From positions 2,172,501 to 2,236,500 of the forward strand of contig OX359202.1 in the NCBI GenBank assembly GCA_947172415.1: 64,000 bases of DNA, given 5' to 3'. A program made the position numbers and the translations under genes. Position 1 is the stretch's first letter; every line of letters begins with the position of its first letter. Below the pieces are notes generated by a model that had not been told where the DNA came from, did not search any database, and saw only the letters and a program-made list of their open reading frames with translations. Origin of the DNA: Chondrosia reniformis. Taxonomy: Eukaryota > Porifera > Demospongiae > Chondrillida > Chondrillidae. Of this stretch, positions 12,701 to 25,700 are shown piece by piece.

Positions 12701-15700
12701 AATCACAAGGAATAATAGAAAACCATGAAACAGGCAACTGTTGGGAAGTGACACAAGACCACTAGTCATGACTACCAGTGCTCTGCTACTAAACTATAAA
12801 TGCCAATGCAATGCTCCACGTTTATGCTATCTTATACTAACAGCTATTAAGCAATTAGTCTATAAACGCACTGAATGACGATTTTCTTTATCAGAGTTAG
12901 CCAATACATAGTCAACCTATGTTTTGCTTATTAGTTTTTATATGATAGATACAAGAGAATCTCAATAATATATATCTATAGTGGTTGATATTAACAAGAC
13001 TTAGCTATACTAGGTCAAGAGAAACAAAAGCAGAAATTACTTCTCATAATTGTAAACAATCAACTGAGATGTATACAAAAATGACTAAACTTACAGTTTC
13101 TGCTAATTCTTTGTTCATTAATGCTTCAAAGAGCTTTACTTTCCAACTTGCAAAACTTGGACTAGCAGTAAATAGAGGCTTAGCCTGCACTAGAAATTTC
13201 TTTGACTTGTCTTCCTTCAAATCTTGGGTCTCCATGAACGATTTCATCCGAAAAGTATGCTTTTCTTTATGTGGGAAAAGACTTAAAATCTCTGACTTTT
13301 GTTTACGTACTGCTAGGTCAAGAGGACTTCTGTTGCTCTGCATATGGAACATGGCAAGAATGCCAGTAAAGAGAAGTAATACAGAATGTATATGTAAGCT
13401 CAGGTATGCAATATCAGAGCTAATCCCTGCGCCTTGCCAAGATAGCTCACAGAATGCTAGCACGAGTGATCACTGAACGGTTAACCACACAAAATGACAA
13501 AATGAATCAATATCAGCTGCAACTACAGCAGCTTAAATAGTACAATAAGTGATAATACTTAATAAACATTAGTTTAGTGGTATGGTAAACATAATACCAC
13601 ATAGTAAACACTCCTATGATAAACCAAATAATCTAATAGTCAGACACTAAGGTTAAATATATATAAGGAACATTATTGTTAAACTTATATATACTGTACC
13701 TGTAGTACCAGAAATTAATGATATCGAAAACTGGTATACATTTTACTACAACTACGTATGTAAGTGTTTTACTTTTTAAGTATAATTTTTGCTCGGAACT
13801 AAGTAATATGCATACATACATATGTATTTCATTGCAGAACTACAGTATATGGTATATAGGTATTTATATATGTTTGCAACTAAACTATGGTTTGGATTCT
13901 TAGCATAAACTAAATAAATTTCCAGCACTGTAGTATTGCATTTATAATTGTACCACAACCTGTTGAATTTTTTTATATACTATTAATAATTTATACATAT
14001 AACACAAGTTAAACAATACTTGCAAAATTGAATAGCATGTCTGGAAAAGGTAACAAACCCAAATGACAGTGATCATGGAGGTAAGGCTAGCTAACCATAC
14101 AGAAGCAGTATTTTGAGTGACATAGTTATACACTCTATACTTGGATGATTCATGATATTGCTGAAGTATAGGGATGATACGTGCAAACATGGAAGTGATG
14201 TCACTAATGTGTATGGTACTTAAGTCATTTAAATTTTAGTATGTTCTACGACTTTCGGTATAGACAGCCTGGTGGCTTGATTAAAATTGATTGCAAGGCT
14301 TTATCCTCAATAAGTGGAATCACATTCATAAAAACACAACATCTTTCTCCACTTGTACAAAAATATCCTTCATATGGCTATTATATAAAACAGTTTTATG
14401 TTTCATGTAAACAGAGCTATTGTGAATACAAAAAGTGAGCCTTTCTATTCCATAATACGTATGATGTGTATGACTTACATCATCACGATGATCCACATCT
14501 GCACCATTCTCCAACAAAATCTGGATAAGAGGAATGTGCTCATTGGCAACTGCAATGTGCAGAGGTGTTGTGTTAGCCTGTAGAATTCAAACTGAACCAA
14601 TTTGATATGCTAATTCTATGTACATACAACTGGCATATATACATAGCACAACTCAACGATGCAGCTGAAAAATTTAATGAAAGGCAACAAATTTTGATAA
14701 GCCTTCCCACTTGGACAAATATCAAAGAAATCAGTTGCAACAGTATTATTTTAAAGATATCAACTAAAATAATAATGCACTAAAGTACCATCGGAATAGG
14801 GTATGTTAGTAGTATAGATATACATACATATGTAGGTACATACATGTAGCTATGTATAATGGAAAGCATAAATATAGAATGACAGGGCTGCATAGAGGGG
14901 GGCATTGCCTCCCCTAGGATTGACTTTGCCTCTCTGGCCCCAAGTGCTGCATACAGCCCTGCATGCATGTGACACACAACAAATAAGCACCTCAAATTGA
15001 TTAAACTAAACCCTAATGTATGTGAATAAAGGATATCCTAACTGCGATGGCCAGCTCTCTTTTTTAAGTATAAAGATGCCATTAAAGATGAAGAAATCCT
15101 ACTTAAGTAAGTACCATTTTTCCTAGCATGGATTAATATGTACTATACCTTATCTGGTAAATTGGGGTCTGCTGGGAAGTGAAACAATCCTTGCACAACT
15201 TCCACTCTTGTTTTCTGTACTGCTATAAATAGAGGCGTTCTCCCATGCTAAACCAAAAACATGACAACATAAATACAAGTACATTTCTGTATCAATCAAT
15301 CAATCAATCAGCCATGGGCTTTATCCCCTTTGCAGGGGATAAAGCCCGTACACATAATATACGCAAACACAATAGTTAACATGGCAAAAATAAGATAAAT
15401 TCTCTATATCTGTCAACAGTTGTAATGTACAAATGCTAATTATTATTTCATTACATTTCTGTAAGTACTGTAAAATCAAAACTCCATATTAGAAAACTGT
15501 GCTCCTATTATAAAATGCCTATTCCATCAGCTTTGACTTTAATTATGTATAGTGGACCCACACATATCGGAAACCTGAATATTGGACCATTTGGACCACA
15601 ATTTCAGTTTCTAAAATTAACTTTACATTTATGTAAACATGGCTACCTGTATGTCTACATTAGTTGAAAGGATGCGTATTGCTGTATCTACCTGCATATT

Positions 15701-18700
15701 TAGATCAGTTAAAGGAAGGAGGAAGTCAAGTCTGGCTTGCAAGTGCATACGTATTTAAATATCTACCATGTGTGACAAAAAGAAAAACAAAGAGAAAATT
15801 TGAATTTTGCCACAGTGATGGACAGTTTGGACATTACTGCAAGACATGTAACTAGCTCATGATGACAAGGTCAACCAAACTCTCATCCTATGGTTTGCCC
15901 ATAAATGAAATTTTACCACTAAGAGGTCCTGTTTGTGTGAAAAGCTGTGACAATACCTGCACAAATACACTTGGAAGAGTCTGGCTACATATACAAGTTA
16001 ACAGAGGTTAGCTTTAGTGCTTTTACTAAAGTCATAGTATTGCAGGCAGCACCCTTAAAAAGAAAAACATGTACGTACTTCAGATACAGCTGCCATTTTT
16101 TAAGGAGCAGCTGCAACAGCTAATACTTCTAGTAACCCCACACCCTATTCTGTACCTCCACAACCTTATAATTTGGCCAGTACTACCACTCTATGTTACA
16201 AACACCAATATCCATAAGGATATACAATTCGGACATTGTCCCCTCTAACAGATGCTATCAACTCATCTGTAGCCTTTACATTAAAAGGTAATCAGGGAGC
16301 AACAATAGCAATGGTACAATTGTGGAGGTCTATCAGACTAAGTACAGCAAGTGTTACTGTACCTCATAATTTAGTGACTAGATATAAGGAAAACTTTATA
16401 GCAGACCAATCTCACAAAAGAGGAGAAATGTAGCTCCAACTATAACACAAGTTATCATTAAATTTATTTTAAGCGTGTGCAAAGAAACATCCTACTTTCA
16501 AACACTATATACAGCTTTGATTCCTAGACACTTGGTTCTTAGTACTATATGAATTTAGTATATGAACTTTAAATGACAGTCAGGCAATATTTAACATCCT
16601 TCTTTTCACATACATTACCATAGAAATCTAAGGGAATAGCCTATTATTACAGATTAAACTGATCATAAAATATACAGTGGAAGTTTAATATAGGTATTCC
16701 AGGACACCTACGTGGTCCTGAACATTCAACAGATCCGTTGCAGCTCCCAGTTTAACAATCCAATCATAGATATCAAGGACAGCCTGAAAGCCTTCTGCAC
16801 CATTGTAAGCAAAATCATGAAGAGGAGTCCATCCATCCTGCAATGAAGTTACATGTTCATGAGCATGTAATCTCAGGCCTACATGTATACATTTGTATCT
16901 AATACACGCGACCACTTAAAAGCTTACGTTGTCTATCCATTCATCCAAACAGTCAGAATTTGACTCAATTGGTGGGCATAAACGAAGAATGTCTCTCCTT
17001 CCCCAGTAAGCCATTTCGTGTATGGGTGTTCTTCCAAACTAGACATACAAGCATATGTAAGTATATGTATCTATGAAGTGACTAAAAGTAAGCAGTTTCT
17101 ATTAATGAATACCTATTTAGAAAGAATGTATATATAGTTAGTGTTGATCATGTGACCTCCAGCCACTGGGATCCTTCAGAGAAGGTCACATGACTGAAGG
17201 TTGGCAAACTTTTCATTAGTAGACCTTCCGAATCAATAGTGGTTGGGCCCTCAAATCCCACTGACTGAAGGTCACATTATCAAGCACTAAAATATTTAGA
17301 CAGGCGTTTTGCTGTTTAAATTCAGCACTCTTGGATGGTCCAATAAAGGTCGTATATACCAATGCACAAGTAAAACCAGTGCATATATAAAATGACCTTG
17401 ACCTCTATTGCATCATCCTTAGGCACTAGGCTTATCACTCCACCACCAGTGGTCTAAATATATATTAATCACTGTGTGATTGGTAATAAAGCATTCAAAC
17501 ATGCTTCAGGCTTTGAAAGCATATACGTATAATTGAATGCAAATAGTAAAATGCATACCAAAAGGAGCTATATTGTTGTTTTATTTATGAAGGGTTATTG
17601 ATAATGCATTAAATATAGAGCAGCCATGTTTCTGTGTCACTGTACCATACACATTCTAATACAAATGCGAATACATAACGAAGCAATTTTGTTTCATGGT
17701 GTTAAAGTAAATGCATATAAACTGATATTTAAATTAACCTTGTCTTTTTGAGTTCTACTTCCACCTTCAGCAAGCAAATATTCAATTTGGTCAACATTAT
17801 CATGATAATGTGCTGCAAACATCCAGTGAAGTGGAGACTGACCATCCTATGAAGTAAAAGAGTGGTAACAAAGGTATTGCAACATACCAAACCTTAAATA
17901 AAATAATAGATTAAAGCAAGTTGTGGGAAGGGAATGAAACACTTCAATATGGAATGGGGTTGCATATACGTATATTCATTATACTTAATCCATGTACGTA
18001 TGTCTCTGTACAGTGCGATGTAGCCTTAGTGTGCATCTAGCACATGAAGCACTTAAATCAATTAACATTAATATCAATGACAATATACGTAGAATAATGT
18101 AAATTGCAGTCACAATAGAGTCAAAGATTAATATTAAAGTAATAAATAACATATAAGACCAAAGGCTTCAATTGCAAATGACAGAGGTAACCAGAGAAGT
18201 GGTCTATGGCTCCATTATGTTAAACTTACAGAGTTTTGAATAGTTACATCCACATCAGGAACTTTAATTAATCTGTCAAAGACTTCTTTGTACCCAAAAG
18301 AGGCACAGTAGTGCAGTGGTGTGTTGCCTCCAACATCTTGGAGATTAGGATCAGCCTTTGCTTGAATTAGCAGGTCAATGAAGTGGACATTTCCTTGCAT
18401 GACTGCCCAATGGAGAGGCGACCTCTTATACTAATAAAAGGAAAGGAGTATTGTACAGATCTTGATCATTGAAAACAATGTAATGCAAATTAGGTATATA
18501 AGGAGGCTACTAATGTTTACGTATGTTTATACTTAGAGCAACCAGATGGCAGCTGTACATACAGTGTGGCAGTGTGGCACCTTGATCTTCTTACACTAGC
18601 CAAGAAGTTGAAATGATGTATTCACAAAGGACCACATCCACATTTTCACAAAGAATAATCTACTAGTAACAAAGAAGGCAGCTCTCTAAAATCTTAACAA

Positions 18701-21700
18701 ATTATCAGATAAATTGTTCCTCAGAGGCTCAAGATGTCTCACAATACACCCCCATTGTAAATCAGTAGGATATTAACAGCATCCAAGCTTCACTGAGCTC
18801 ATGCCTGTAAACCCAATATATCCTGGAATTGGCACTCCTACATGTTTGACAATCAAGCTCAACCTCAAGGGGGGGTGGACCTAATAGTAATGTCTAAGCC
18901 ACACCAGGTTCATCTCATCACAGTTCTGTTGCACAGCACTTTGCCAGTTTTCTGCTGCTCCAGTCACTCCAACCATTCACGTCATTGGAAGATGGATGAG
19001 CAGGCTCAGGGAGATTCTTTCCCACATTCTCTGCCAGCATGCAATCCTTACAACCAAATCAGGCTCAACCATTAATCTACATATTGTGGAATGGTTGGGC
19101 GTGCCTGTTTCCAGACCAAGGCAGACTATACCAAGCATATGCATGTAACCTGTCTGTCCCCCATGGTAGCAACCGCTCTGAGGAGTACAATCACGAAAGG
19201 AGAGGGTCCACCAGCCTTGCTTCCACCACCAACTCAGCATGCAGCCCAAGAACTAGAGGACCTGAAAGGACCATATCAAGGAGCACAAGAGGGTAGTATC
19301 CTCATTAGATATTGCCTCCTCTGCCCTAACCTCACACTGTTGTAACAGTGGATACTCTGTTGACTGGGAGGAACCCGGGCCTTCGACTACAGCCACTATT
19401 GACATGAAAGATGCATCCTATAGAGGCTTGGCATATCAGATTTATCCCCTATAACCTCAAGACAGAGGAAGACTTTTCATTCCCTCAGGCCTACAATTGT
19501 CTACATCCCTCAGTCAAAGCCATCACACTATAGCTTATTACCCTCCCCTCCATTCAACATTTATTATAAATAAGGCACCCCCTCATAATTATCAAATATC
19601 TATTGTAAACTATATTGTTTCTTCATTGTAATCAAATCACTGCCACTCACCCCCTAATTTTATTTTACTCACAAGTATTCCCCGTGTATTTATTCTCCTC
19701 CTACAGTACCTATTATACCACTTATGAAGACAGCTGTATAGCTGTCAAAATGTTTGATCATGAACGTATTTTAAACTTTGGTTAGTGTCATATTTAAAGA
19801 GAACAAGAATATTGGATACCTGATCAGAGGCTTATACATTGTTAACCACTGGTCTTGCAGGATTACAGCTATAGCTGCTCATAGCAATTAGGTAATAAGT
19901 ACAAACCCCTGGCACAGAGTATGCTTACATTTCTATGTAGCCCAAACGGATACCCAGAAGACAGCAATTAAAAAAATGGCTGCTTTAAAACATCAGGTTT
20001 CTGATATACACATACATATGTGTGTGAATTATTGTATCCTTTTGTACAGTGCTACATGGGGCAAAGTAGCCTTGGTGTATAAGCCACAAGAAGCACCTAA
20101 ATATACGTACATGTAGTAATATTAATAATATACAATGTGGAAACTGGCTAACACAAACACACTTTACACGAATTACTTTACATAACTAAATTCAGAAAAC
20201 AGAGTCCCTATAAAAGGCATCTGCATGCACTCCAAGATTATGGTAGATTTTAGCTATGTCACCTGGATTAGGCTTTTAGATGTAAAGTACGTATATATTT
20301 GATAGCAAGTACTCTATATTTGTACCATATCTCTAGCATTTGGATCCAACCCCTTGGCAAGTAAAATCTTGGTAGCTTGTTCATTGGAATATATAACAGC
20401 TTCATGTAGCAATGTCCTGCCAGCCTACAAAAAGGGTTATATGAGTGTCAAAAAAGGTATGTATAAATGTGTAAATTGGCTTACCCCATTAACAGCAAAT
20501 AAGTTCATTCCTTGCTTCTTTATAAAGATGTTGAAGACTTCGTTCTCCTTCCACTCTCTAACAGCCACAAATACTGCAGATTCTCCTGCACCTTGATCAA
20601 GCTTATTCACGTCTGCACCTTTCTCCGTGAGAAGTTTTGATAGTTTATTGCTTCTTCGAAAGGCAGCCCAATGCAAAGCAAACCTTCCACACCTCCCAAC
20701 TTCCTTATTAGGATCTGCACCTTTCTTCAGCAACTCCTGTGATATGCATATTACCTAAAATTGTCATCAATTAAATGGGATAAAATAAAAGTATGACGTG
20801 GAGATACTATATACTAAAATAGGAAGACACTAAACACACAGGATTGACATGCATATTCTCAAACAAGCTATACCCATGCAGGTAAGTACCTTACCTCTAG
20901 GGAGCAATGGCACATACAATGCACTTACAAAATTGTCCATTTTATCAACAAACACCAAAGGTAAGTTCCATCAGAGTGTTGTGCAATTTATAGGATATTC
21001 CTCATACATATGTATGACTATCCCTACAGACCTACTGAGGTATCCTATTACAGCAGCTTTTCTGTTTATACACCAATCAGCAACCATAGGTTAACAAAAG
21101 AATGCAAGTTGATCTATGAGGTCTTTATATAGTCTCTAGATCTGGAGCTAGTTATACAATGTATGAAGAGCTGCATACAATAGGACATTCATGGTGTTGC
21201 GATTTTACTGATAGTCCATGTAATTAATATAACCATCATTCCTAATCATAACTTTGACTGTAAATGTCTATAGTCATAGATAGAATACTTGCATGGACTA
21301 TATACTTCACTTTGTAGTCAAACAAAAATCCCAGAGTATAACTCAAAGAGGCACTAGATTTCCACCTGCTGTAGTAGTCATATGCATGGACTAAGTGTTT
21401 AAAGATCCATCACTAGGCATGAGTTAACGCATACGTACTGCATTGTGGTTGAAGCGTTCGTTCACAACATAGGACAACGCCTTGTGTACATCCACCCCGG
21501 TTATACTCAGAAGGGTTTTCACTAAGAATTCAATTTCTGGCGGTGTACTGCTGTGCCCTAAGGAAGCAGTACTACCAGAAAAAGCATCGCTGGAAAACAA
21601 AACTCTTCTCTTCATTGGATCTGTTGGCATCGGAGAGTTAGAGGTTGAGGGGGGCAGCGAACCCAGTGCTCTCAATCTTTTAGCAGCTGAAAGATTTGCA

Positions 21701-22140
21701 GGATCAAAGGTCGAGGATGTGACATAAACACTCTTTCGCTCCGATGTTGGCTGCTGAGCAGCTTGGGACTTGTTAGCCTACAAAATAAAAGATGAATTTC
21801 ATTTGTAATGTTCGATACTTAATGCAATAAAAATTAGGGGGTAGCTATGCTCTGATCTACTTACTGTTCTGGTGATTAAAATAAAAATCTCCTTTAACTC
21901 TTTCTTCCACTTCTCTTCTGTTTGTGAATACTTCTTTCGCAAGATCGTATTGAAATCTTGCTCGAATTTTCGCAGCTGTTCGTCTAATTCCGTTTCCGGA
22001 TGATCAGCTCCCTTGCTTGCGAGCTCTTCGAAGTCGATATCGATTTCCATCATGCTTCCATCATTTAGCTGTAACGGCTCGTACTTTCGAGCCTTTTTCG
22101 AATGAGAAGTTTCTGAAACTAAAGGAACCAGATCGCTCAT
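3717..22140 (-). CDS. TRPA-like ion channel with long ankyrin-repeat domain (29 exons, ~1600 aa)
   Basis: Non-selective cation channel of the plasma membrane by family. Exons (minus order): 21865-22140, 21439-21777, 20485-20754, 20326-20424, 18230-18430, 17739-17846, 16928-17038, 16712-16837, 15149-15247, 14479-14577, 13095-13337, 12468-12656, 12133-12390, 11916-12020, 11470-11565, 10286-10390, 10061-10133, 9722-9988, 8749-8896, 8527-8656, 7756-7956, 7616-7686, 7361-7549, 6779-7042, 6506-6694, 5942-6049, 5279-5481, 4806-4875, 3717-3882. All have GT..AG borders and matching phases; the sum is 4803 nt, 1600 codons plus stop. The start is the first ATG of the upstream open frame. Residues 1-205 are acidic/coiled then Ser/Pro-rich. 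Residues ~206-1021 are ankyrin repeats (GRTPLHEAV, RSPLHWAV, GKTPLHLAA), several as single 99-nt exons. A linker leads to HPAIQTLLDYKW at ~1186, typical of TRPA/TRPV. S1-S4 lie at ~1206-1355, S5 at ~1374-1394, pore loop PWHVFAMGLRTLAEGG at ~1421, S6 ending GIVLLNLLIAQMNKTY at ~1470-1485. Residues ~1546-1600 form a heptad-rich coiled coil. TRPA versus TRPVL-like placement is not settled by eye. Confidence 0.93.
3985..4460 (+). repeat. tRNA-derived SINE, two head-to-tail copies in TRP last intron
   Basis: Two tRNA-like heads (~4016-4080 and ~4350-4421) with B-box-like GGGTTCGATTCCCAGC and GGGTTGGATTCCGAGC, each followed by the same tail (TTCTTTCGTGTTTTTCTCTC). Between them lies the shared body with CAGCTCTCCTGTGGTTGATG. 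The same arrangement recurs at 44.8-45.4 kb, so the two-headed form is the dispersed unit. Confidence 0.75.
5565..5904. mobile_element. Pogo/Tigger-like MITE in TRP intron
   Basis: Left end CAGTAAGACCTCTCTTATCT, right end inverted CAGTCAAACCTCAATTATCT. Length 340 bp, between the pore exon and the S6 exon. No transposase. Confidence 0.65.
11100..11345. repeat. GC-rich insert in TRP intron
   Basis: This stretch is clearly richer in G+C than its AT-rich surroundings and ends with CTCGTGGCCCAGACCCCTTC then GGGG, in the style of MITE termini. It lies in the 1.1-kb intron 10391-11469. The partner end is not certain (CCAAGATATCATCTTGG near 10678 is a candidate). Confidence 0.4.
15293..15349. repeat. 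(TCAA)n microsatellite next to a short hairpin
   Basis: Five TCAA units followed by GGGCTTTATCCCC, four bases, and its exact inverse at 15318-15347. Confidence 0.8.
15660..16440 (+). other. Possible decayed ORF in TRP intron
   Basis: Two plus-strand reading frames (15664-15855, 16236-16433) with protein-like composition (CHSDGQFGHYCKTCN; AMVQLWRSIRLSTASVTVPH) separated by stops. No family recognised; a dead transposon gene is the simplest guess. Confidence 0.25.
18720..19780 (+). other. Possible decayed retroelement in largest TRP intron
   Basis: The 1.9-kb intron 18431-20325 holds GC-richer sequence with broken frames on both strands. It ends with TATGAAGACAGCTGTATAGC then TGTCAAAATG (~19725-19755), the shape of a degenerate hammerhead core with an intact stem II. 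It may be a relic of a ribozyme-bearing element. Confidence 0.35.
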
Positions 22141-22343
22141 CCTCTTAGATGGGCACACCCAGTCAACATAAACGCAGTTTTAACGCATATTGTGAACAGT
22201 TAGACAAACTCAAAATATAAGTGTAATGGGCTTTAGTTATAGCAGTTGAATAAAAGTAATCGTTACTAAAATGATGCTACTCAGCTTTTCCAATTTAATA
22301 ATGATTGTTTATTATTGTGACATAACTGAATTATCTAGTAAGG
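22141..22343. promoter_or_regulatory. Putative divergent promoter between TRP gene and micropeptide candidate
   Basis: Only 203 bp separate the ATG of the minus-strand TRP gene from the ATG of the plus-strand two-exon micropeptide candidate. The stretch has no open frame of note. No TATA box position can be fixed by eye. If the micropeptide is not real, this is simply the TRP upstream region. Confidence 0.35.
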
Positions 22344-22569
22344 ATGGCCAGGTTTGCAACAAGAACTTGGTTCATTGCTCCTCAGGTTTGGATTTGTGCT
22401 TTTAATAAATAAGATTGGTAATTTGCTTATTAGGGTATGATAGAATGTAAAGGTACTTTATAATATATGCTAATTAAGTAAAAGTGTTAGGAAGAAGAGG
22501 GTAAGCAGAGCTTAACTTTTACAGTTCCAGGAACCAACTGAAGACCCAGCAACTGTTATCGAATTATAA
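22344..22569 (+). CDS. Candidate 28-residue micropeptide gene, two exons
   Basis: Exon 22344-22385 encodes MARFATRTWFIAPQ and ends at a GT; exon 22525-22569 follows a pyrimidine-rich tract and CAG and encodes FQEPTEDPATVIEL then TAA. The frame is kept across the junction. The basic, aromatic start and acidic end resemble small mitochondrial membrane-complex subunits in general style, but I recognise no family. It could equally be chance: both exons are short and the evidence is only splice-site grammar plus sensible composition. Position in the short divergent gap beside the TRP start is a mild argument for transcription. Confidence 0.35.
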
Positions 22570-22760
22570 ATGTTCGTGACCTTATTATTCTTATTCTTAA
22601 TCACGCTCGTATGACGCCACAACTACACATACGGGGGACTGTCAGTCAGATGCCTACACGCGTGTAATACGCAATGTGCGCGTATTAATACGTAGAAAAA
22701 AAATCCCAGAAAGTAAGTATATAGATCAAGAAGTTCGAACTCAGACAAAAAGTGCTTGAA

Positions 22761-25700
22761 ATGAATAATTATTTGAATAACGTCCTCGATGAATCTGGAA
22801 AGGAGGTGAGTTAGTTAAGTTTTAATTCAATAAAGCATTTAGCTATATTAGAACGAACCGTTCGCAATATACCTACGTACATGTAGACCCAAAAGACATT
22901 TACCTGACAAACCAGGTCTCGACGACGAAATCGTTGAGTAGCGAGCACTATGAGATTTGGAAGTAGCTCCCTAATGTCCCAAATTATCACCCATAGCTAA
23001 CCGTACGTTGGGATAGATGGAGAACTTTCTTTGAATCGTGAAATAACTGATATAAATAAAATGAGAGTCTAAAGCTTTAAATATTTCTGCTGTAGACTTA
23101 GAATATTTAATGAACAAATACTCAATCATGTACATTTTTGTGTTTATAGGTGGATAAAGGTGGAGATCCGGAACACCAAGCTATTGTATGGCTTCTATTC
23201 AATATTATTGTGATGTCCTAATTCAATCAGTAACTGATATTTTATGGCAAAGTTAGTTGTGAATTTATTTTATTCCAAAATGCAGCTAAAGACTATAGTG
23301 AGCCAGTCAGGTGCCAAAGAGAAGGAAAAAGAGCCTGTACTAACTGTGGTAAGTATTTCGGATTTAAGTGATGTGTAGTTGTAGTGTTCATGTAGTGAAT
23401 TGTAGATTGACTAATCACTACGACTCAGACAATTACAATTGGCTGGCCTACCATCCCAGTATAAAAAGACACCAGATAAAACAGGTCCCAATGACAAAAC
23501 CATTCTGCTTCGGAGAACTTCTGAATTGTAGAGGCAGATCATTCATAAAGACAACTAAAAGTAGCGTACCCAGAATGGATCCCAGTGGTATCCCCTTAGT
23601 GACTTGGGTCCATTCTGATTGTTTGGTTCCAACCCAAACTCTCTTTCTTCCAGCTAGATAATCCAGCTATAAAATCCCTTATTTTGTAATGTATATATAC
23701 ATAGATCTCTTTTATGGTAAATAACGTGAAATAACTAATATAAATAAAATGTGCACATTGGAGTCTAAAGCTTTAAATATTTCTGCTGTAGACTTAGAAT
23801 ATTTAATGAACAAATACTCAATCATGTACATTTTTTATGTTTATATAGGTGGATAAAGGTGGAGATCCGGGAAACCAAGCTATTGTATGGCTTCTACTAT
23901 ATAGATGAGCAACCAAATATGTTATATACAGTGATCCCTCATTTATCCGAACCTCGATTATCCAGATCTTCGATTATCTGGACCACAAAATTTCCATGCA
24001 GGTGACACATGGATTACTTAATTACAGTTTTTCGATTGGTTTAACACTTTTTCACGTTGAGACGTTTGGTTTAACATTTTTGCAGTCGCTATTAACCCTT
24101 TTTCATTTGCTTTTAATGATAAAACAGAGTACAGGCACTTAGGATTAAACACACTTTTGCAGATAAACGTTCGTTATAGAATAGCCATCCGAAATTCTTT
24201 AAAAAAATACTTTTAATGATAAAATAGAGTAGGATTAAATATACTTTTGCAGATAAATGTACGTTATAGAATAGCCATCCGAAATACTTCACTTTCACTT
24301 AATTGAACTTTTCACTTATCCGGACAAAATTGTTGTGGCATTTGCCCGATGGGGTTTGGATAACCGAGGATTCACTGCATTGTTCAATTTCAATCAGTAA
24401 CTGTTATTTTATGGCAAAGTTAGTTGTGAATTTTGTTTTATTCCAAAATGCAGCTAAAGACTATAGTGAGCCAGTCAGGTGCCAAAGAGAAGGAAAAAGA
24501 GCCTGTACTAACTGTGGTAAGTATTTCGGATTTAAGCGATGTGTAGTTGTAGTGTTCATGTAGTGAATTGTAGATTGACTAATCAATACGACTCAGACAA
24601 TTACAATTGGCTGGCCTACCATCCCAGTATAAAAAGACACCAGATAAAACAGGTCCCAATGACAAAACCATTCTGCTTCGGAGAACTTCTGAATTGTAGA
24701 GGCAGATCATTCATAAAGACAACTAAAAGTAGCGTACCCAGAATGGATCCCAGTGGTATCCCCTTAGTGACTTGGGTCCATTCTGATTGTTTGGTTCCAA
24801 CCCAAACTCTCTTTCTTCCAGCTAGATAATCCAGCTATAAAATCCCTTATTTTGTAATGTATATATACATAGATCTCTTTTATGGTAAATAACGTGAAAT
24901 AACTAATATAAATAAAATGTGCACATTGGAGTCTAAAGCTTTAAATATTTCTGCTGTAGACTTAGAATATTTAATGAACAAATACTCAATCATGTACATT
25001 TTTTATGTTTATATAGGTGGATAAAGGTGGAGATCCGGAAAACCAAGCTATTGTATGGCTTCTACTAAATAGATGAGCAACCAAATGTGTTATATACAGT
25101 GATCCCTCATTTATCCGAACCTCGATTATCCAGATCTTCGATTATCTGGACCACAAAATTTCCATGCAGGTGACACATGGATTACTTAATTACAGTTTTT
25201 CGATTGGTTTAACACTTTTTCACGTTGAGACGTTTGGTTTAACATTTTTGCAGTCGCTATTAACCCTTTTTCATTTGCTTTTAATGATAAAACAGAGTAC
25301 AGGCACTTAGGATTAAACACACTTTTGCAGATAAACGTTCGTTATAGAATAGCCATCCGAAATTCTTTAAAAAAATACTTTTAATGATAAAATAGAGTAG
25401 GATTAAATATACTTTTGCAGATAAATGTACGTTATAGAATAGCCATCCGAAATACTTCACTTTCACTTAATTGAACTTTTCACTTATCCGGACAAAATTG
25501 TTGTGGCATTTGCCCGATGGGGTTTGGATAACCGAGGATTCACTGCATTGTTCAATTTCAATCAGTAACTGTTATTTTATGGCAAAGTTAGTTGTGAATT
25601 TTGTTTTATTCCAAAATGCAGCTAAAGACTATAGTGAGCCAGTCAGGTGCCAAAGAGAAGGAAAAAGAGCCTGTACTAACTGTGGTAAGTATTTCGGATT

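Noticed and set aside
12985..13476. 163-codon plus-strand ORF
   Set aside because: It is the antisense shadow of TRP exon 13095-13337.
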